Of a stretch of 64,000 nucleotides of DNA, positions 10,473-22,490 are shown piece after piece (position 1 is the stretch's first letter; the number at the start of each line of letters is the position of its first letter). The notes beneath the pieces are model-generated. The model did no database searches, had not been told where the DNA came from, and worked only from the letters and a program-made list of their open reading frames with translations. This DNA comes from Linanthus parryae. Lineage: Eukaryota; Streptophyta; Magnoliopsida; Ericales; Polemoniaceae. The translations under genes were made by a program, and so were the position numbers. The DNA is taken from positions 11,689,501-11,753,500 of the forward strand of contig JALGPY010000008.1 of NCBI GenBank assembly GCA_023055425.1. The letters run 5' to 3'.

Positions 10473-13400
10473 TTGCCAGGCACAATGAATCTCCTAAGTT
10501 GGAACGTGCGGGGGCTTGGGAGCCCCCGTAACGTTACCTCTCTTCACGATATCGTGAGGAGACAGAAGCCCAATATGGTCTTCTTAATGGAGACTAGATT
10601 GTATGCACGGGAGGTTGAAGCAATAAAGAACATGTGTGGGTATGCAAAAGGTGTTTTTGCTAACTGTGACGATAGGAGGGGCGGGTTAGCCCTCTTGTGG
10701 GATTGAGAAGTCAGTTTTACTCTTATTTGTTACAGAAATCCCTTCATCAAAGGTATTGTAGTATGCAACGGATCCAACCAACAATGGTGCTTCACGGGTT
10801 TTTACGGAGATCCGATTTCGAAGTGAAAGGAAGCATTTTTGGTCCCTTTTGACTAGGTTAAGGCCTCTAAACATACCTTGGCTAGTTGTAGGGGACTTCA
10901 ATGCGATATTCTCGCATGTCGAAAAGGAGGGTGGGACAGAAGTCACCCTTAGACAAGTCGAGGATTTTAACAATGTTCTTAGTAAACTTCAGCTCCGAGA
11001 CCTTGGGTTCTCGGGTAATCGGTTCACGTGGTCCAACAACCAACCAGACGAGAGATCGATTTGCGAGCGGATAGATCGTTGTGTTGTCACTGATTTTTGG
11101 ATCGAAAAGTTTGGACGAGCTAGAGTAAATCACTTAGTTGTGGAAACTTCAGATCACGTTCCATTGGAGATCATTATGGGTACCACTCGTGTAAATGACA
11201 GGCCAATCAAACGCCGCTTCCACTTGGAGACTATGTGGCTGGAGAGGGAGGTTTGCAAGCAGTTAATTGTTGATAGCTGGAACCAAGGCTCGGGTTCCGT
11301 GGGATCCAAGCTACGGGCAGTTGATACGAACCTTCAGAAGTGGGACAGTGAAGTTTTTGGTAACGCTCGAAAACAACTCAAAGTTCTTAGGCAGCGGTTG
11401 GAAGTCCTCGGTGGCCTCCCACAATTGGCAGTGAACTTAGAGGAGACAAATGAAGTAAAGTCAAAGATTTCTGAGATTTTATGACACGAAGAAATAATGT
11501 GGAGACAACGGTCTCGCGATCTCTGGGTCAAGCATGGGGAAAGGAACAAAAAGTACTTCCACATGAAAGTGTCAAACAGGCGCGCTCGGAATAGAATCAT
11601 GGGAATTGAGAATGCTAATGGCGACTGGACCGAAGAACCCAGCGAGGTAATCAGTACTATTGAACTTTATTTTAAAAATATTTTATCCTCTACAGATCCT
11701 CTTAGTGATGACATGGAACCCCTTATGCACTCTATCGAGGGGATTTTATCACCGGACTGCCGTAGCCTTCTGGAGCAGCCATTTACGGCTGAAGAAGTTG
11801 GTGAAGCAGTAAGAGAAATGCCGACTGAGAAGGCTTCGGGCCCTGATGGGTTTCCGGCTCTCTTCTATCAAACTTTCTGGCAGTCTATAGGCGAAGAGGT
11901 AGCAAGTACGTGCTTAAAAGTCTTCAATGAAGGTGGGGATATTTCAGAATATAATCATACCTTGATTGCTCTCATTCCCAAAGTAAAGTAGGTTCGACAA
12001 GTATATGATTTCAGGCCCATCTCATTATGCTCTACAGTTTAAAATATTGTTAGCAAGGCTTTGGCTAATCGCCTAAAAAGATTTCTTGGCGAGTTAATCT
12101 CCAAAAATGAGAGCGCCTTTGTTCCCGGACGTCTGATTTCAGATAATATCCTAGCAGCTCATGAGTTTCTCCATTCTATGAAGACAAGGAAGAGAAAAAA
12201 CGGCACAGTGGCTTTGAAACTCGATATGAGTAAGGCCTATGACAGGGTGGAGTGGGATTTTCTGCGGGATACGATGGAAAGAATGGGCTTCGGCACCAGA
12301 TGGATCTCTACGGTTATGCACTGCATTATCACGACTACCTACAGTGTGTTGGTGAATGGTTCAGCCCAGGGGATCCCAGGGAGAGGGTTACGGCAGGGAT
12401 GCCCCTTGTCGCCGTATCTTTTTCTTCTTGTTAGTGAACTTCTTTCCCGGAACCTCATGCGAGTGGTGGCAGAGGGACATATTACGGGATCCAGAGCATC
12501 GCGTGGCGGACCAGTGGTGTCTCACTTGTTTTTCGTGGATTATAGTTTGATATTTACTAAAGCAAGTGTTTCTGAGCTAACAAGTTTGATGAATCTCTTA
12601 CAGGAGTACGAGAAGGCTTCGGGCCAGTGTATTAATATTAAAAAAATCAGCTATGGTCTTTTCCAACGGCGTGGTAGATGATGTGCGGGTACAAATCAGT
12701 CAAATATGTGGAATACCGATTGAAAACAGCCACAGAAGTTACTTGGGGCTGCCGACTGTCTTCGGCAGGAGCAAGAAGATCATGTTTCACAAAATTATTG
12801 AGGTTATAGCTGCTAAACTAAAAGGGTGGAAGGAAAAGACTCTTTCGGTAGCGGGGAAGGAAATTTTGATCAAAGCAGTGGCAGAGGCGATCCCGAATGA
12901 CGCTATGAGCTGTTTCTTACTACCAGTGAGCACGTGCCAGGAGATTAAGAAATTGATAAGGCAGTTTTGGTGGGGAGACACGTCAGATAGGAGAAGGATG
13001 CAGCGGACAAAATGGCACAATTTGAAGCAAAGAAAAGAAATTGGGGGACTAGGATTCAACGATTTTCAGGACTTCAATGTGTCTCTACTCGCCAAACAGG
13101 CTTGGAGGGTCATGCACAAACCTGGTAATCTTTTGAGTCGAGTTTTGCGCTATAAATACTTCCGTAATGGTTAATTCTTACATCTGCAGCCTAAGGGACA
13201 GATATCGTATGGCTTCCGTAGCATCTTGGCTGGCCGTGCCCTACTAAAAAGAGGGCTGGAATGGCAGCTCGTGTCGGGGTCGCATATTAATCATTTTAAG
13301 GATAGGTGGGTGCCGAGAGGACACGTATCCAAGGTGATAACAATCAGCCCGGATTATGCGAACCTCAAGGTGGCGCACTGTATCTCAATGGACAGGTGGA

Positions 13401-15081
13401 ATGAATATAGATTGCGAACTTATCTATGGGAGGTCGATGTTAGGACATTCTTAGAACCCCCATTAACCGCCCAAACAACCCAGATTCTTTTAGTTGAACC
13501 TATTCTCAGAAAGGCTGTTACTCAACATCTACAGGGTATAAAGCGAAGAGGGCTGATGCAATTGAAGGTAGGGAATCATCGGTTGGAATTAACTCGGGAT
13601 GGTTGAAAAAGTTTTGGAGTATGAAGATTCCGAGGAAATCATCTTTCAAGTCTGGCGGATGTGGAATAATTCAGTACCAACGGCAGCAAGACTTCGAGAT
13701 CGAGGTGTGCATGTATCCAAAACTTCGAGATCGAGATGTGGAATAATTCAGTACCAGTCGGGGTCGAATATTAATCATTTTAAGGATAGGTGGGTGCCGA
13801 GAGGACACGTATCCAAGGTGATAACAATCAGCCCGGATTATGCCAACCTCAAGGTGGCGCACTGTATCTCAGTGGACAGGTGGAATGAAAATAGATTACG
13901 AACTTATCTATGGGAGGTCGATGTTAGGACATTCTTAGAACCCCCATTAACCGCCCAAACAACCCAGATTCTTTTAGTTGAACCTATTCTCAGAAAGGCT
14001 GTTACTCAACATCTACAGGGTATAAAGCGAAGAGGGCTGATGCAATTGAAGGTAGGGAATCATCGGTTGGAATTAACTCGGGATGGTTGAAAAAGTTTTG
14101 GAGTATGAAGATTCCGAGGAAATCATCTTTCAAGTCTGGCGGATGTGGAATAATTCAGTACCAACGGCAGCAAGACTTCGAGATCGAGGTGTGCATGTAC
14201 GCCTTCAATGTTGTGGATGTAACTCAGGAATCGAAGCAGGCGAGCATTTTTTTATTACGTATCCAACCGCAAAGAAGATATGGAAGCTATACTTTGGGGA
14301 GGAGATGCCCATGGCGCGATTTCCCTCATTAACAGAACTAATTGTTTGGATTTTCTCCGACCGTGATCGACGCACTAGGGAAAGGTTGGCAGTGGTGGCT
14401 TGGTCCTTGTGGCAGACCCTAAACGCAACAAAGTTCAGAGGTGAAGCTTTTGATGTCAAGACCATCAAACAGAGGTTGGACTTCCATCTAGCCTCTTTAC
14501 AACTCGGCGGCGTTCATGGTGGACATGGTTGTCATGACGAGGCCATAAGTAACACAGAACCGGAGGACAGGTGGGTGCCACCACCATATGGGTGGCAAAA
14601 GGTCAATACGGACATCGCATGCAACATTAAAAGCTTAAAAGCTGGATGTGGCTCAATCCTCCGAGACTCGACAGGCTGTTTTGTGGCTGGACGATTTGAG
14701 CGAATTCCATTCAACCAGTCGGTGCAACACATGGAACTCACCGGAATTCTAAAAGGATTGGAGATGGCAAGAAAGGCAAGATGTCAAAACGTAATCCTCG
14801 AGTCTGATTCGAAGCTCAATATAGACATGCTAAAGCAATACCAAAACAGATATGGCGGAGAAGACGTTGGCGATCCTATGGCACAACTTGATGAAACTGG
14901 TACTCGACTCACTAAAGAATTTGCAAATGTAAGGTTTAGCCATATTAGACGTACTGGAAATAGGGTGGCAGATTTATTTGCCCATAGATCTTTACTTTTC
15001 TCCCAAGTTAGTATTTATATCCGTCCACCGGATTGGGCATTGAATGTATTGGAGAGTGACCTTGATGGCTTTTATGGCTAA
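10473..15081 (+). pseudogene. LINE ORF2 (endonuclease, reverse transcriptase, RNase H), broken
   Basis: ORF2 normally nicks the target and reverse-transcribes the element RNA. Pieces in order: endonuclease start LLSWNVRGLG (10491), endonuclease WLVVGDFNAIF (10879) and SDHVPLE (11152), linker MWRQRSRDLW (11497), RT segment MPTEKASGPDGFPALF (11818), RT core LDMSKAYDRVEWDF (12220) and LRQGCPLSPYLF (12388), RT box FVDYSLIF (12532) where FADD is expected, then zf-RVT sequence and RNase H (VNTD 14602, MELTGIL 14731, ESDS 14800, GNRVAD 14956). Stops occur at 10704, 10825, 11482, 11989, 12039 and 13172. Frameshifts occur near 10840-10860, in an A-run near 12640 and near 13600. The second catalytic Asp of the RT box is Tyr (GAT then TAT, 12538-12543). 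The last 332 codons (14083-15081) remain open. Not functional. Confidence 0.9.
13273..14199 (+). repeat. Tandem duplication inside LINE ORF2
   Basis: Positions 13273-13715 recur at 13757-14199 (period 484 bp) with about five substitutions. A 41-bp linker at 13716-13756 is made of rearranged pieces of the same sequence. The duplicated part covers the zf-RVT region and includes the stop/frameshift around 13604, repeated at 14088. Confidence 0.9.
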
Positions 15082-15879
15082 TTGAAATACAATGTTCCCT
15101 CAAAAAAAAATAACTCATCGTGCAAGACAATTTGTCTTTGCCACATCTTCAACTTTATGAATTAAAAGATTCAATATAAAGTTTTGATATCTGAATAATT
15201 TTTAGGTAGATTTTTTGTCAGACTTGATCTCTGGATATTGGTATTTAAGGGCATAATTTGAAGATAAGTAGTTGCTAGAATTGCAATCACGGGATGTGAG
15301 GAAATATTTACTAGGCATTTTCCGAGAAAATTTTGGAGAAAAAGAAAATTAATTGTTTGTGAGAGATTTTAGGAAAAACTTTGGAGAAGATGGACCATAT
15401 ATTAGAGATTCAAGGAGAAAATATTGGAGAAAGATACAAATCACACTCTTGAGTTGGCTAAGAATCAGGAACTTGGAACGGAAAAGAGATTGATTGATAA
15501 CTATTGATATTTATATATTAATGCATTTCCCTAACTTTTCGAAATTATGGTGCCCCCTAAAATGTCGGTGCCCTAGCAGCTGCTTGAGGGTGCCGGCCCT
15601 GATCATCACCGCTTTCCTTTCCTCAATTAGTGGTACCATTTCCCACCACATCCAATACGAATCGGAGAAAAAAACATGGATATAATCGCAATGAAAATAA
15701 AACCCCGCCAAAGCAAAGAAATGAGCACATCACTCCTATATATGACTAACTCCAGAGTCGAAGAGAGAGAGTGGAGAACTTACATGAGCTAATTCTACTT
15801 GAGTGGTACTGGATAACAGCCAGAGGAACAAATAGAAGAGAGACCCCAAAGCATACAACTTTGACTTCTCACACAAGTT

Positions 15880-15880
15880 T

Positions 15881-15917
<37 letters not shown>
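15880..15917. repeat. (GTT)n microsatellite
   Basis: About 12 GTT triplets in a row; read on either strand it gives poly-Cys or poly-Asn, not a protein feature. Confidence 0.95.
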
Positions 15918-16190
15918 CTAAAGTGTTTGGTGATTTGCAAAAATTGTATTTTTTTTTCGAGTGACTCGTGTGCGACGGAGTAGATAGATAGATATATTCA
16001 TAACATAGTTCCAATCAATCGGGACGTGTGAACGTTATACACCACACTAGGTGTATGCAAAATTTGTATTGATGAGAGCATATTTTATGTCATTTACTTA
16101 ATGACCATTAGAATTTCTCGTGCGAATTTGCTATTGACATAAAGAAAACACTCCAAATAAACTTTTTCGTTTTTTCTTCTTGCAGCAACA

Positions 16191-16436
16191 ACGAAAATAT
16201 TAGAGAAGGCTGAGAAAATGTATTTAGAGAAGGCTAACTGTTACTAAAGGTTAAGAAAATATTGAGATTCCACTAATTTTTGTAACTCATGTCCTAATAA
16301 TGAATAATGAATGACGAAAATATTTAGAGAAGGCTAAGAAAATGTATTTAGAGAAGGCTAACTGTTACTAAAGGTTAAGAAAATATTGAGATTCCACTAG
16401 TTTTTGTACCTCATGTCATATTAATGAATAATGAAT
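16191..16436. repeat. Two-copy tandem repeat, 123-bp unit
   Basis: The unit starting 'acgaaaatatt' at 16191 repeats at 16314, with shared 'agagaaggctaactgttac' and 'gaataatgaatg' blocks. Only a few substitutions and one 1-nt indel separate the copies. Non-coding. Confidence 0.85.
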
Positions 16437-17248
16437 GGCTTAGAATTAAGTTACGTAATGACTAATTAGTCATCCATGACATGCCGTTGTTTTATTGGCT
16501 GGGTAATGAAATTGATGACATGGTGGAACAAATGGCAACACCTCAGTAATTCGGAATTGACAATATATATATATATATTGCTGATCATCAATTTCCAGTA
16601 CTATCAATAAAAGATACATATGAAACCATTTACCCTAAATTAGAAGTGTTTACTTGCTTATGATCGAAACCCTAATTTTCCAACAAGAAAAATCAAGGAG
16701 AAAGGAAATTCCGAGAAATTGGGAGACAGAAACCATAGTGTATTCTTCACGAATTTGGAATTGAATGGTTCATCAGAACAATAATTACAATTTAACGACA
16801 CTGCCTCCTCCTTTAGACGTCTAGGTCTTACTATGTTCATGGTTGATTTATCCGTCGGCCGGATCGGGTTAACTATAGACCCGATCCGATACTTGTCGTC
16901 GCAATTTAGCGCTTGTGGACTAGTTGATGAATGTTCTTCATTCTCATCCCCAAATCATGTCCAGATTCATGAGTCACGACAATAGCTCCTCCTTCAGCTA
17001 ATTCGTTTTCTTATAAATTGTAATCAGGATATTGCATCTTTATTGCATAATAATCCTCCCAAGTGGTTTGCGAGGGTAGAGTATTTGACGACTGGACCAG
17101 AACCTCAACCTGGAGCATTGGCCAGATTTGACCAAGCGCCTATCTAGGATTGCCGATGGTTCTATCAGCATTTGCTAGCTTCAATTGACTGACATGAAAG
17201 ACAACGTGAATTTTTGCCTCAGTTGAAAATTGCAACTTGCAGGTCACT

Positions 17249-18270
17249 TTACAAAACTATTACCAGGACAAGGTAAGGTCCCTGGAAACATGCAGAAAAC
17301 TTCAAATTCTTTCTGAAGTTCATTGAACTATGCATGTAAGGCTGAAACTTGAGAAACACTGAGGCTCCGTTTGGTTGGTGGTAAAACATTTTCCTTGTTT
17401 GGGTGTTTTGGTGCTTATTTGGTTGGTGGTAAAATATTTTCCTGTAAAATGTTTTTCCCTCAAAAGATGTAAAATAATTTACACATTTCAAATTCGTAAC
17501 CTATTTTCGGGAGAGTCAAAGAGCACAACAACAACTCATACTAATACCTCCACCACCAATAACCAACACTACCACCTACCTCCACCATGACCCATCACCG
17601 CCACCCACCTTCACTGCCACTGCCGTCACGGCCCACTATTGTGGCAAGTGTCAACCAAACACGAGAAAATAATTGCAGAGAAAATTTTTTCACACAAAAT
17701 GTTTTAGGCGTAGAATATTTTTCCTTGTAAAAGATTTTACTGCAAACCAAACAGAGCCTAAATCACCGACCTACAACTTCCTTTCTATTATGTGCCTATG
17801 AGCATCGAGTTTTTTCGTTTTTGAGCTTTGGCAATATTGTCCTTGAGAAGTAACACCAGTATGCTCATGTCTTTGAGGAAGATGTCTACATCCTCTACAG
17901 TGCTTCTTTTGAGTTGCTGGAATGGAAGCTGTTTGGGTTTGTAGAAGCACAATAACTCAAAAGGTGTAGTCTGTAAGCTACTGTGGAATGTGGTAGTGTA
18001 CCACCACTCTATCAAGCTTAGCCATTTAAAACAATGTAATAGTCTATCGCCAGTCAAACATCTGAGGTAGATTTCAAGACATTGTTTTATTTCTCTGTTC
18101 TCCATCCCTTTGGGAATGGTAAGTCGTGTTGTAGTTCAACAAGCTGCCCGCATAAGTGAATAGGATGTTCCTTGGCTCAAGAAAATTGGATAATCTCAGT
18201 GGCAATACTTTCTAGAAGTCAATGCAGCTTCATAGAAGATCCTTGATGAAACCCATCGAGATGGGGACCA
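17249..18270 (-). pseudogene. Ty3/gypsy integrase relic
   Basis: On the minus strand, a segment near 18260 reads PWSHISMGFIKDL, the gypsy integrase core start. Then 18105-17788 reads CLEIYLRCLTGD, WWYTTTFHSSLQTTPFELL and AKAQKRK, the standard C-terminal half of plant Ty3/gypsy integrase. After the MITE at 17363-17758 the reading resumes with VFLKFQPYMHSS and FQGPYLVL, the conserved region following the integrase core. Most of the catalytic core between the first two blocks is deleted, and in-frame stops and Tyr/Cys changes are present. No LTRs or other pol domains were seen nearby. It is a dead fragment. Confidence 0.75.
17363..17758. mobile_element. Tourist-like (PIF/Harbinger) MITE in gypsy integrase
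   Basis: The termini 'ggctccgtttggttgg' and the inverse of 'ggctctgtttggtttg' form TIRs, and both sides continue into matching 'gtaaaa..ttt' blocks. It splits the gypsy VGDSVFLK codons. Flanking trinucleotides are TGA on the left (17360-17362) and TAA on the right (17759-17761), consistent with a mutated TAA duplication. Length 396 bp, no coding capacity; the middle is CA-rich. Confidence 0.7.
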
Positions 18271-18705
18271 TGGATTGTGGCGACCCGAATTATTTAATAT
18301 TGTTAACTATGTATTTAGTTAAAAAAAAAAAGAAACCTCTGGATTTTTTTTTTTTTTTTTTGGAATTTTTAGTGTTTTGGCGTCTCAGTTTCCCAGAGTC
18401 TCCGTTCATAAAATACATATGAATCGTTAACTGGAAAAAATGTGGATGTTCTTCAAAACAAATGTGGATGAATTCAAATCTAGTAGTGTTGGAAGTTGAT
18501 TGAAAAATTCCACTAGCTTATTGAGAATACTGAAAATTGATTATCAGCACTCTGACTACAAGAGACTGCAAAAACAACACAGCAACATCTGCACATTTAC
18601 AGAATGAATGGACTTTTATTTGAGAATGAACTAAAAGGAAATCAAAACATAGAATATCCTGACAAAAAATAAAGAGTGAGTCGGTCGAGTTGGGATTAGT
18701 ATAAA
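18271..18705. other. Gene-free stretch downstream of DUF295 gene 1
   Basis: Contains a T-run near 18344-18361; probably includes the 3' UTR of the minus-strand gene ending at 18706. Nothing else recognised. Confidence 0.5.
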
Positions 18706-20748
18706 TTATAAGAAAGAAGGGACGAACCAAACGGGTGGAGAATACTTCTTATATTGTGTACGAAAACTCCCGCAGAAGAACCCCATGTCCTTGCCACCAC
18801 TCGGAGAGACGGTAACATAGCTATCTACGCCACCATCCGTAAAATAAATACAATTGGGTTTGGTTCCAGCAGCGGAGGGAGCAACCATGGTAGCAACGCT
18901 ATCACGTCCCAGAAAAACTGATCTTCCGCCCAAATCATTGCTGTCCTGCCAATTATTCAAGTTTGTTGAATCAAACTTAAATATTCTAAAACAGACATCC
19001 CTCTCGTTGTAATAACTATCAGATGTCCTATTTGCAAAAAAAGTATCAGATCTTCCATTTGCTAAAGTGTGTAGCGCCACGTGAACAACTAATAACTCGC
19101 CGTCACATTCAAGTACATATGCTTGTACTGGACCCTTTATAGTAGGTTTGTTGACAGATACATGTCGAACAATCTGTGCTGTCCGCGAATTCAGATCGCA
19201 TAGAAGAAGGTCCCCTTTGTTATTAACTGCATAGAAATCATCCTTAAAGTAAATGACATCAACGCAGGCAGGCCCATTGGGGTGTCGTGGTTGTTCAATC
19301 ACAGTCCAGACATTGTTGCCAGGTTTCCAAAAGGCGGGAAAATGATGCAGGCCGAGGATGATCATTAGGACATAGTCATCAGTCTTGGAAGGACTAGCAG
19401 ATAAAGCTGCTCTGTGTATGGATGTCCACCCAGTCAAGAACCTGTCAGATGTTCCCCAAAATTTGCGATTTCTCAGACTAGGAAGAGGAATACAGAGCCG
19501 ACTAAAAGGATGCAGCAGCTCCATCTGTTGAAGAAAATCATCAAATACAAATTTAACAAAATACGTAAAGGAGAATACGTAAACAATGGAAAGTCAATAT
19601 ATATGTGGGCGGAAGGAATCCCAGGAAAGTATCATTAAAGTAGGTACATTTGGGGCTATTAGAGTTCGTGAAAATTTCACCACCATGATCACAATGCCTA
19701 CCACAAAGTAGAATAATCAAGACTGGTTTCTTGGCTGTTCTATTAATTAGAACCAAATCCGGACAAATGAATATCAAAGAAATAGCTTAAATCACCGTGG
19801 AGCGCTGAACATAAGTGTTTTTGAGACACATTCTCTTTTTCAGGAAGAGAAACTTTATATATGAACCTTGTTGTGATTTAATTTATATTAGGAGTTTTTG
19901 TTCCTGAATTCGCCCCTGTTTGTTTGTAGATGTTTGGTACGTGAGTTATTACCTTTATTGTCAATTAGTTTTAAGACGAACTCCTAATAATTCAGATGCA
20001 TGGACACAGCGAAACTAAATAGAAGGCCGTGAAACTGCCAATGTGCATCACCGCAATAAAATTTTTTTAGGGATTATGCCACATTGATTAAAGAATGGAA
20101 TGGTGGTCGGCTAAAAAGTGCGAAGGGAAGACTCGAGCTACTCTTGGAGGGGGTTGGTGGTCAAGTTGCAAGCGGGAGAGAAGGCATCACCTTGGGATTT
20201 TGTGGTTGAGAACGCCCTGACACCCCATAACAACGAAACATGAAACAAAACATAAACAAATACTTGTTCTGTTTCGGCATAATCTTCATCAAAGTCAACT
20301 GAGATGATTCTGACGAAATAGGCTAGCAATGTATATACACACTCACCTCATAATCTTGGTTTTCTGCGATGGTTATTAACCAGCCCAATGATGTGGTGAT
20401 GCAACGCCTGCCTTTGGCTTCGGGCAGCTCCACTCTGCGAACCATTCCTCCCTTTTTCAGGCTTGCAAAGCCTCGGAAATCGTTGTCTTGTGAAGAGTGC
20501 ATGAGCCAAGGAATTTGAGCAGAAGAAGAAGCTGATGAGTGAGCATTCAAGTTGTGCTTGATACACCTCCAAGACCTGCAAACACCAAGGAAAGCTACAC
20601 GATCTTCGAATGAATGTGTGCGTTCAGCGATCAATATCAAGAGGTCCGGCGTCAATTCAGCCCAATTACCACCCATCATAAACCCCCTTCTCTTCATTCT
20701 TGCTGTTGCTGTTGATCGTGTAAAACCCGACGTTGATCCCAAAACCAT
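18706..20748 (-). CDS. F-box protein with DUF295 domain (gene 1, 2 exons)
   Basis: Exon 1 is 20748-20347 and exon 2 is 19524-18706, both minus; the intron 20346-19525 has a GTGAGT donor and a TTCAACAG acceptor. The joined frame gives about 406 residues. Near residue 30 an F-box reads WAELTPDLLILIAERTH, then FLGVCRSWR. The DUF295 part includes FASLKKGG, LGWLIT, ELLHPFSRL, AFWKPGNNVWTVIE, VDVIYFKDDFYAV, SVFLGRDSVATMVAPSAAG, KPNCIYFTDGG and a C-terminal PPVWFVPSFL. F-box proteins bring substrates to SCF ubiquitin ligases by binding SKP1; targets of the DUF295 group are mostly unknown. The first Met is used here, but Met18 or Met24/25 could start translation since the F-box lies after them. A TATA box is just upstream. 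Length, splice sites and conserved ends suggest a working gene. Confidence 0.88.
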
Positions 20749-20760
20749 GTGATAAGACTA

Positions 20761-20771
20761 ACTATTTATAG
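20761..20771 (-). promoter_or_regulatory. TATA box of DUF295 gene 1
   Basis: Read on the minus strand this is ctataaatagt, ending 13 nt before the first ATG at 20748. That is close for the first Met and would leave a very short leader. The downstream in-frame Met codons would allow a normal leader. Confidence 0.5.
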
Positions 20772-21899
20772 TTCGTAAAGTTTACTAAATCACATAAATA
20801 CCACTTCTTTTTCACTTATTCTGAGAAGTCACCTTGTGTTTTCTTAAATAATTATCTCAGAGAGTTTACGAAGTGTGACTAATAGTTACTCCATCGTCCA
20901 TCAAGGTGATCAGTTTTTCCTCAACTTGGACCCCTTGGTTATTACTTATTAGGAATTGTATTTGGACAACAGGGCCATTTAGACCAATAAACAACCGCCT
21001 TGATTATCATCGTATGGGAACACATAGTCGATGAGTTCGCTGCAGTTGTCCCCTTTCACGATTGCAAAAAGGACGCACAAACACACATGAGATGTGTTGT
21101 GTTCAAATACCCGGATAAAACAGTGTCAGTGTCTTCTTATACCTTGACACAGAAACAGCCTGGACGGAATAGAAAGCCCACCTAAAGTGCTCCCTCAGTT
21201 CCTCCAAGTTCTTCATAACATTATTTGGGCCTAATGAGTTAGTTAGCAAAACGATGCAAGAATTTGGTAATCTTTTCTTTGTATCGTAGGGTAAACTCTA
21301 CAATATCACACAAATTTACCAAATAATTGCTTTCTTTGGCTAACCAAATCGCTATACCCAAATAATACTCAAATAATTTTGTGAAGAATCTGGAGGAACG
21401 AAGAGAGTATTGACAAACTTCATGGTTTGGATTTCTCCAAAGCTCGTCTAACAAAGTCCATGTATGTGTAGTTTGTGTGAACCAACAATTTGTTTGCCAT
21501 CGTCATATTGATTCCTCCAAAGCCCATCGAGTGACTCGAGGTAGGCCTATCAATGGCCGGGTCAGACCCGTACTCGATCCTGAACCGACTCGCATAAACC
21601 CGGACCGTTAAACCCAAACTCTACTGGTAACCCTTCTGACCCGACCCTATAAAAACTCTTGAAAAATGGATCCTCTCCTCCCTTCTGACCCTGACCATCA
21701 AGTGGTGTGATTTTATCCTGACCATCTGATGAAGCGAATGACATAGGATAAGGAAAAAAAGGAGAGGATCTGTTTCCGTAAGAAATTATCCAAGGTAGCA
21801 ATCAATAAGGAAACTCAGAGAACTAATAGTATAGATTCCATCAAGAACTAAAACACACATCATACATTACAAATTGTTACCAAAAATTTATCGACCCGG
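20772..21899. other. Gene-free stretch upstream of gene 1
   Basis: Possible inverted-repeat element at about 21665-21781 (left 'ggatcctctcctcc', right 'ggagaggatc'), with a 'cctgaccatc' segment repeated inside. No gene supported. Confidence 0.4.
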
Positions 21900-22490
21900 A
21901 CAGATTGTGAATAATCAAACAATACCCAAAATAATAAAGCAAAGAACTAACTTACTGATTGTGAGATTCCCGAATTGTGTACAAAGATGGAAGACAGTTT
22001 CGTTCATAGAACGATGCTCCTTAAAGCAGATTCGTCCCCCACACGTGCTTGCTGCGGAAGAATCGGACGACATCTTCCCAGGATGAAAGCTTCCCTGTGC
22101 GGCGGTGGAAAGCACGGCGTACAGCGCCGCACACTGCGAACTGAGACTACGAAGATGTTTCTGTATGAAAGTTTGAGTGCTGTGAAAAATCGTGAGTTTC
22201 AGATACTCAAATGATAAATGAAACTGGCAATTTATAGAAGGGTGGTTGGAGCAGTTACTGTTCAAACGGAACAGTTCATTATTAATTTCGACAGAATATA
22301 AAATTGTTAGTGAGATGAGGCCCACTAACTTGACAGCCCAACCCACACCACACCATGGCCCGGCCCAGAGCCCGAGACCGAGCCCGACGGCGGCGCGCGC
22401 GGTGGTTCAGACCATGGCTAGGTCCTCCCTCCTGCACAAAATGTGCTTCGCCCTAAGGGCGTGCCCTTATAGTCTAAACTTTGAGTAGAT
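21900..22490 (-). repeat. LTR-like fragment, inverted relative to 440-900
   Basis: Read on the minus strand from 22490, it shows the same ordered blocks as the fragment at 440-900: the 'gggcgaag' block, 'gaggacctagcc', 'cgcgcgcgccgccg', 'ggctcggtctcggg', 'gtgtgggttgggctg', then 'cttctataaattgcc' as the TATA region and a transcribed-type tail. The two copies differ considerably, so they are old members of one family rather than a recent pair. An open frame of 143 codons (22346-21915) in it is not recognised. Probably a solo LTR or fragment. Confidence 0.45.

Larger units (their letters stand above)
9155..15111 (+). mobile_element. L1-type LINE retrotransposon (degenerate)
   Basis: A non-LTR retrotransposon of 5957 bp flanked by perfect 14-bp target duplications 'aactcatcgtgcaa' at 9141-9154 and 15112-15125. 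It ends in a short A tail (15102-15110). It encodes the usual two ORFs: a DUF4283/zinc-knuckle ORF1, then ORF2 with endonuclease, reverse transcriptase, zf-RVT and RNase H regions. Both are broken many times. The 5' boundary is only 7 nt ahead of the ORF1 start codon, so the 5' UTR is absent, most simply because of 5' truncation during insertion. It sits inside the hAT element at 8838-15601. Confidence 0.92.
8838..15601. mobile_element. hAT non-autonomous element, split by a LINE
   Basis: The left terminus is 'caaggccggc' and the right terminus 'gccggccctg', an inverted pair with one mismatch in ten. Both sides also carry a 'ggtgccct' block just inside. Identical 8-bp direct repeats 'atcatcac' flank it at 8830-8837 and 15602-15609, the duplication length typical of hAT transposons. 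Removing the LINE and its extra target copy leaves about 0.8 kb with no transposase, so this was a non-autonomous element when the LINE landed in it. Confidence 0.8.
15610..17045. other. Gene-free stretch with microsatellite and tandem repeat
   Basis: Contains the (GTT)n run and the 123-bp tandem duplication listed separately, and a short (TA)n near 16563-16580. No gene is supported. The small minus-strand ORF at 16014-15736 is mostly the GTT run read as Asn codons. Confidence 0.6.

Noticed and set aside
13599..13862. Extra short ORFs in the LINE duplication as separate genes
   Set aside because: They are pieces of the zf-RVT region of ORF2 in shifted frames.
21915..22346. 143-codon minus-strand ORF as a host gene
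   Set aside because: It lies within the LTR-like fragment, spans its TATA region and has no recognisable domain.
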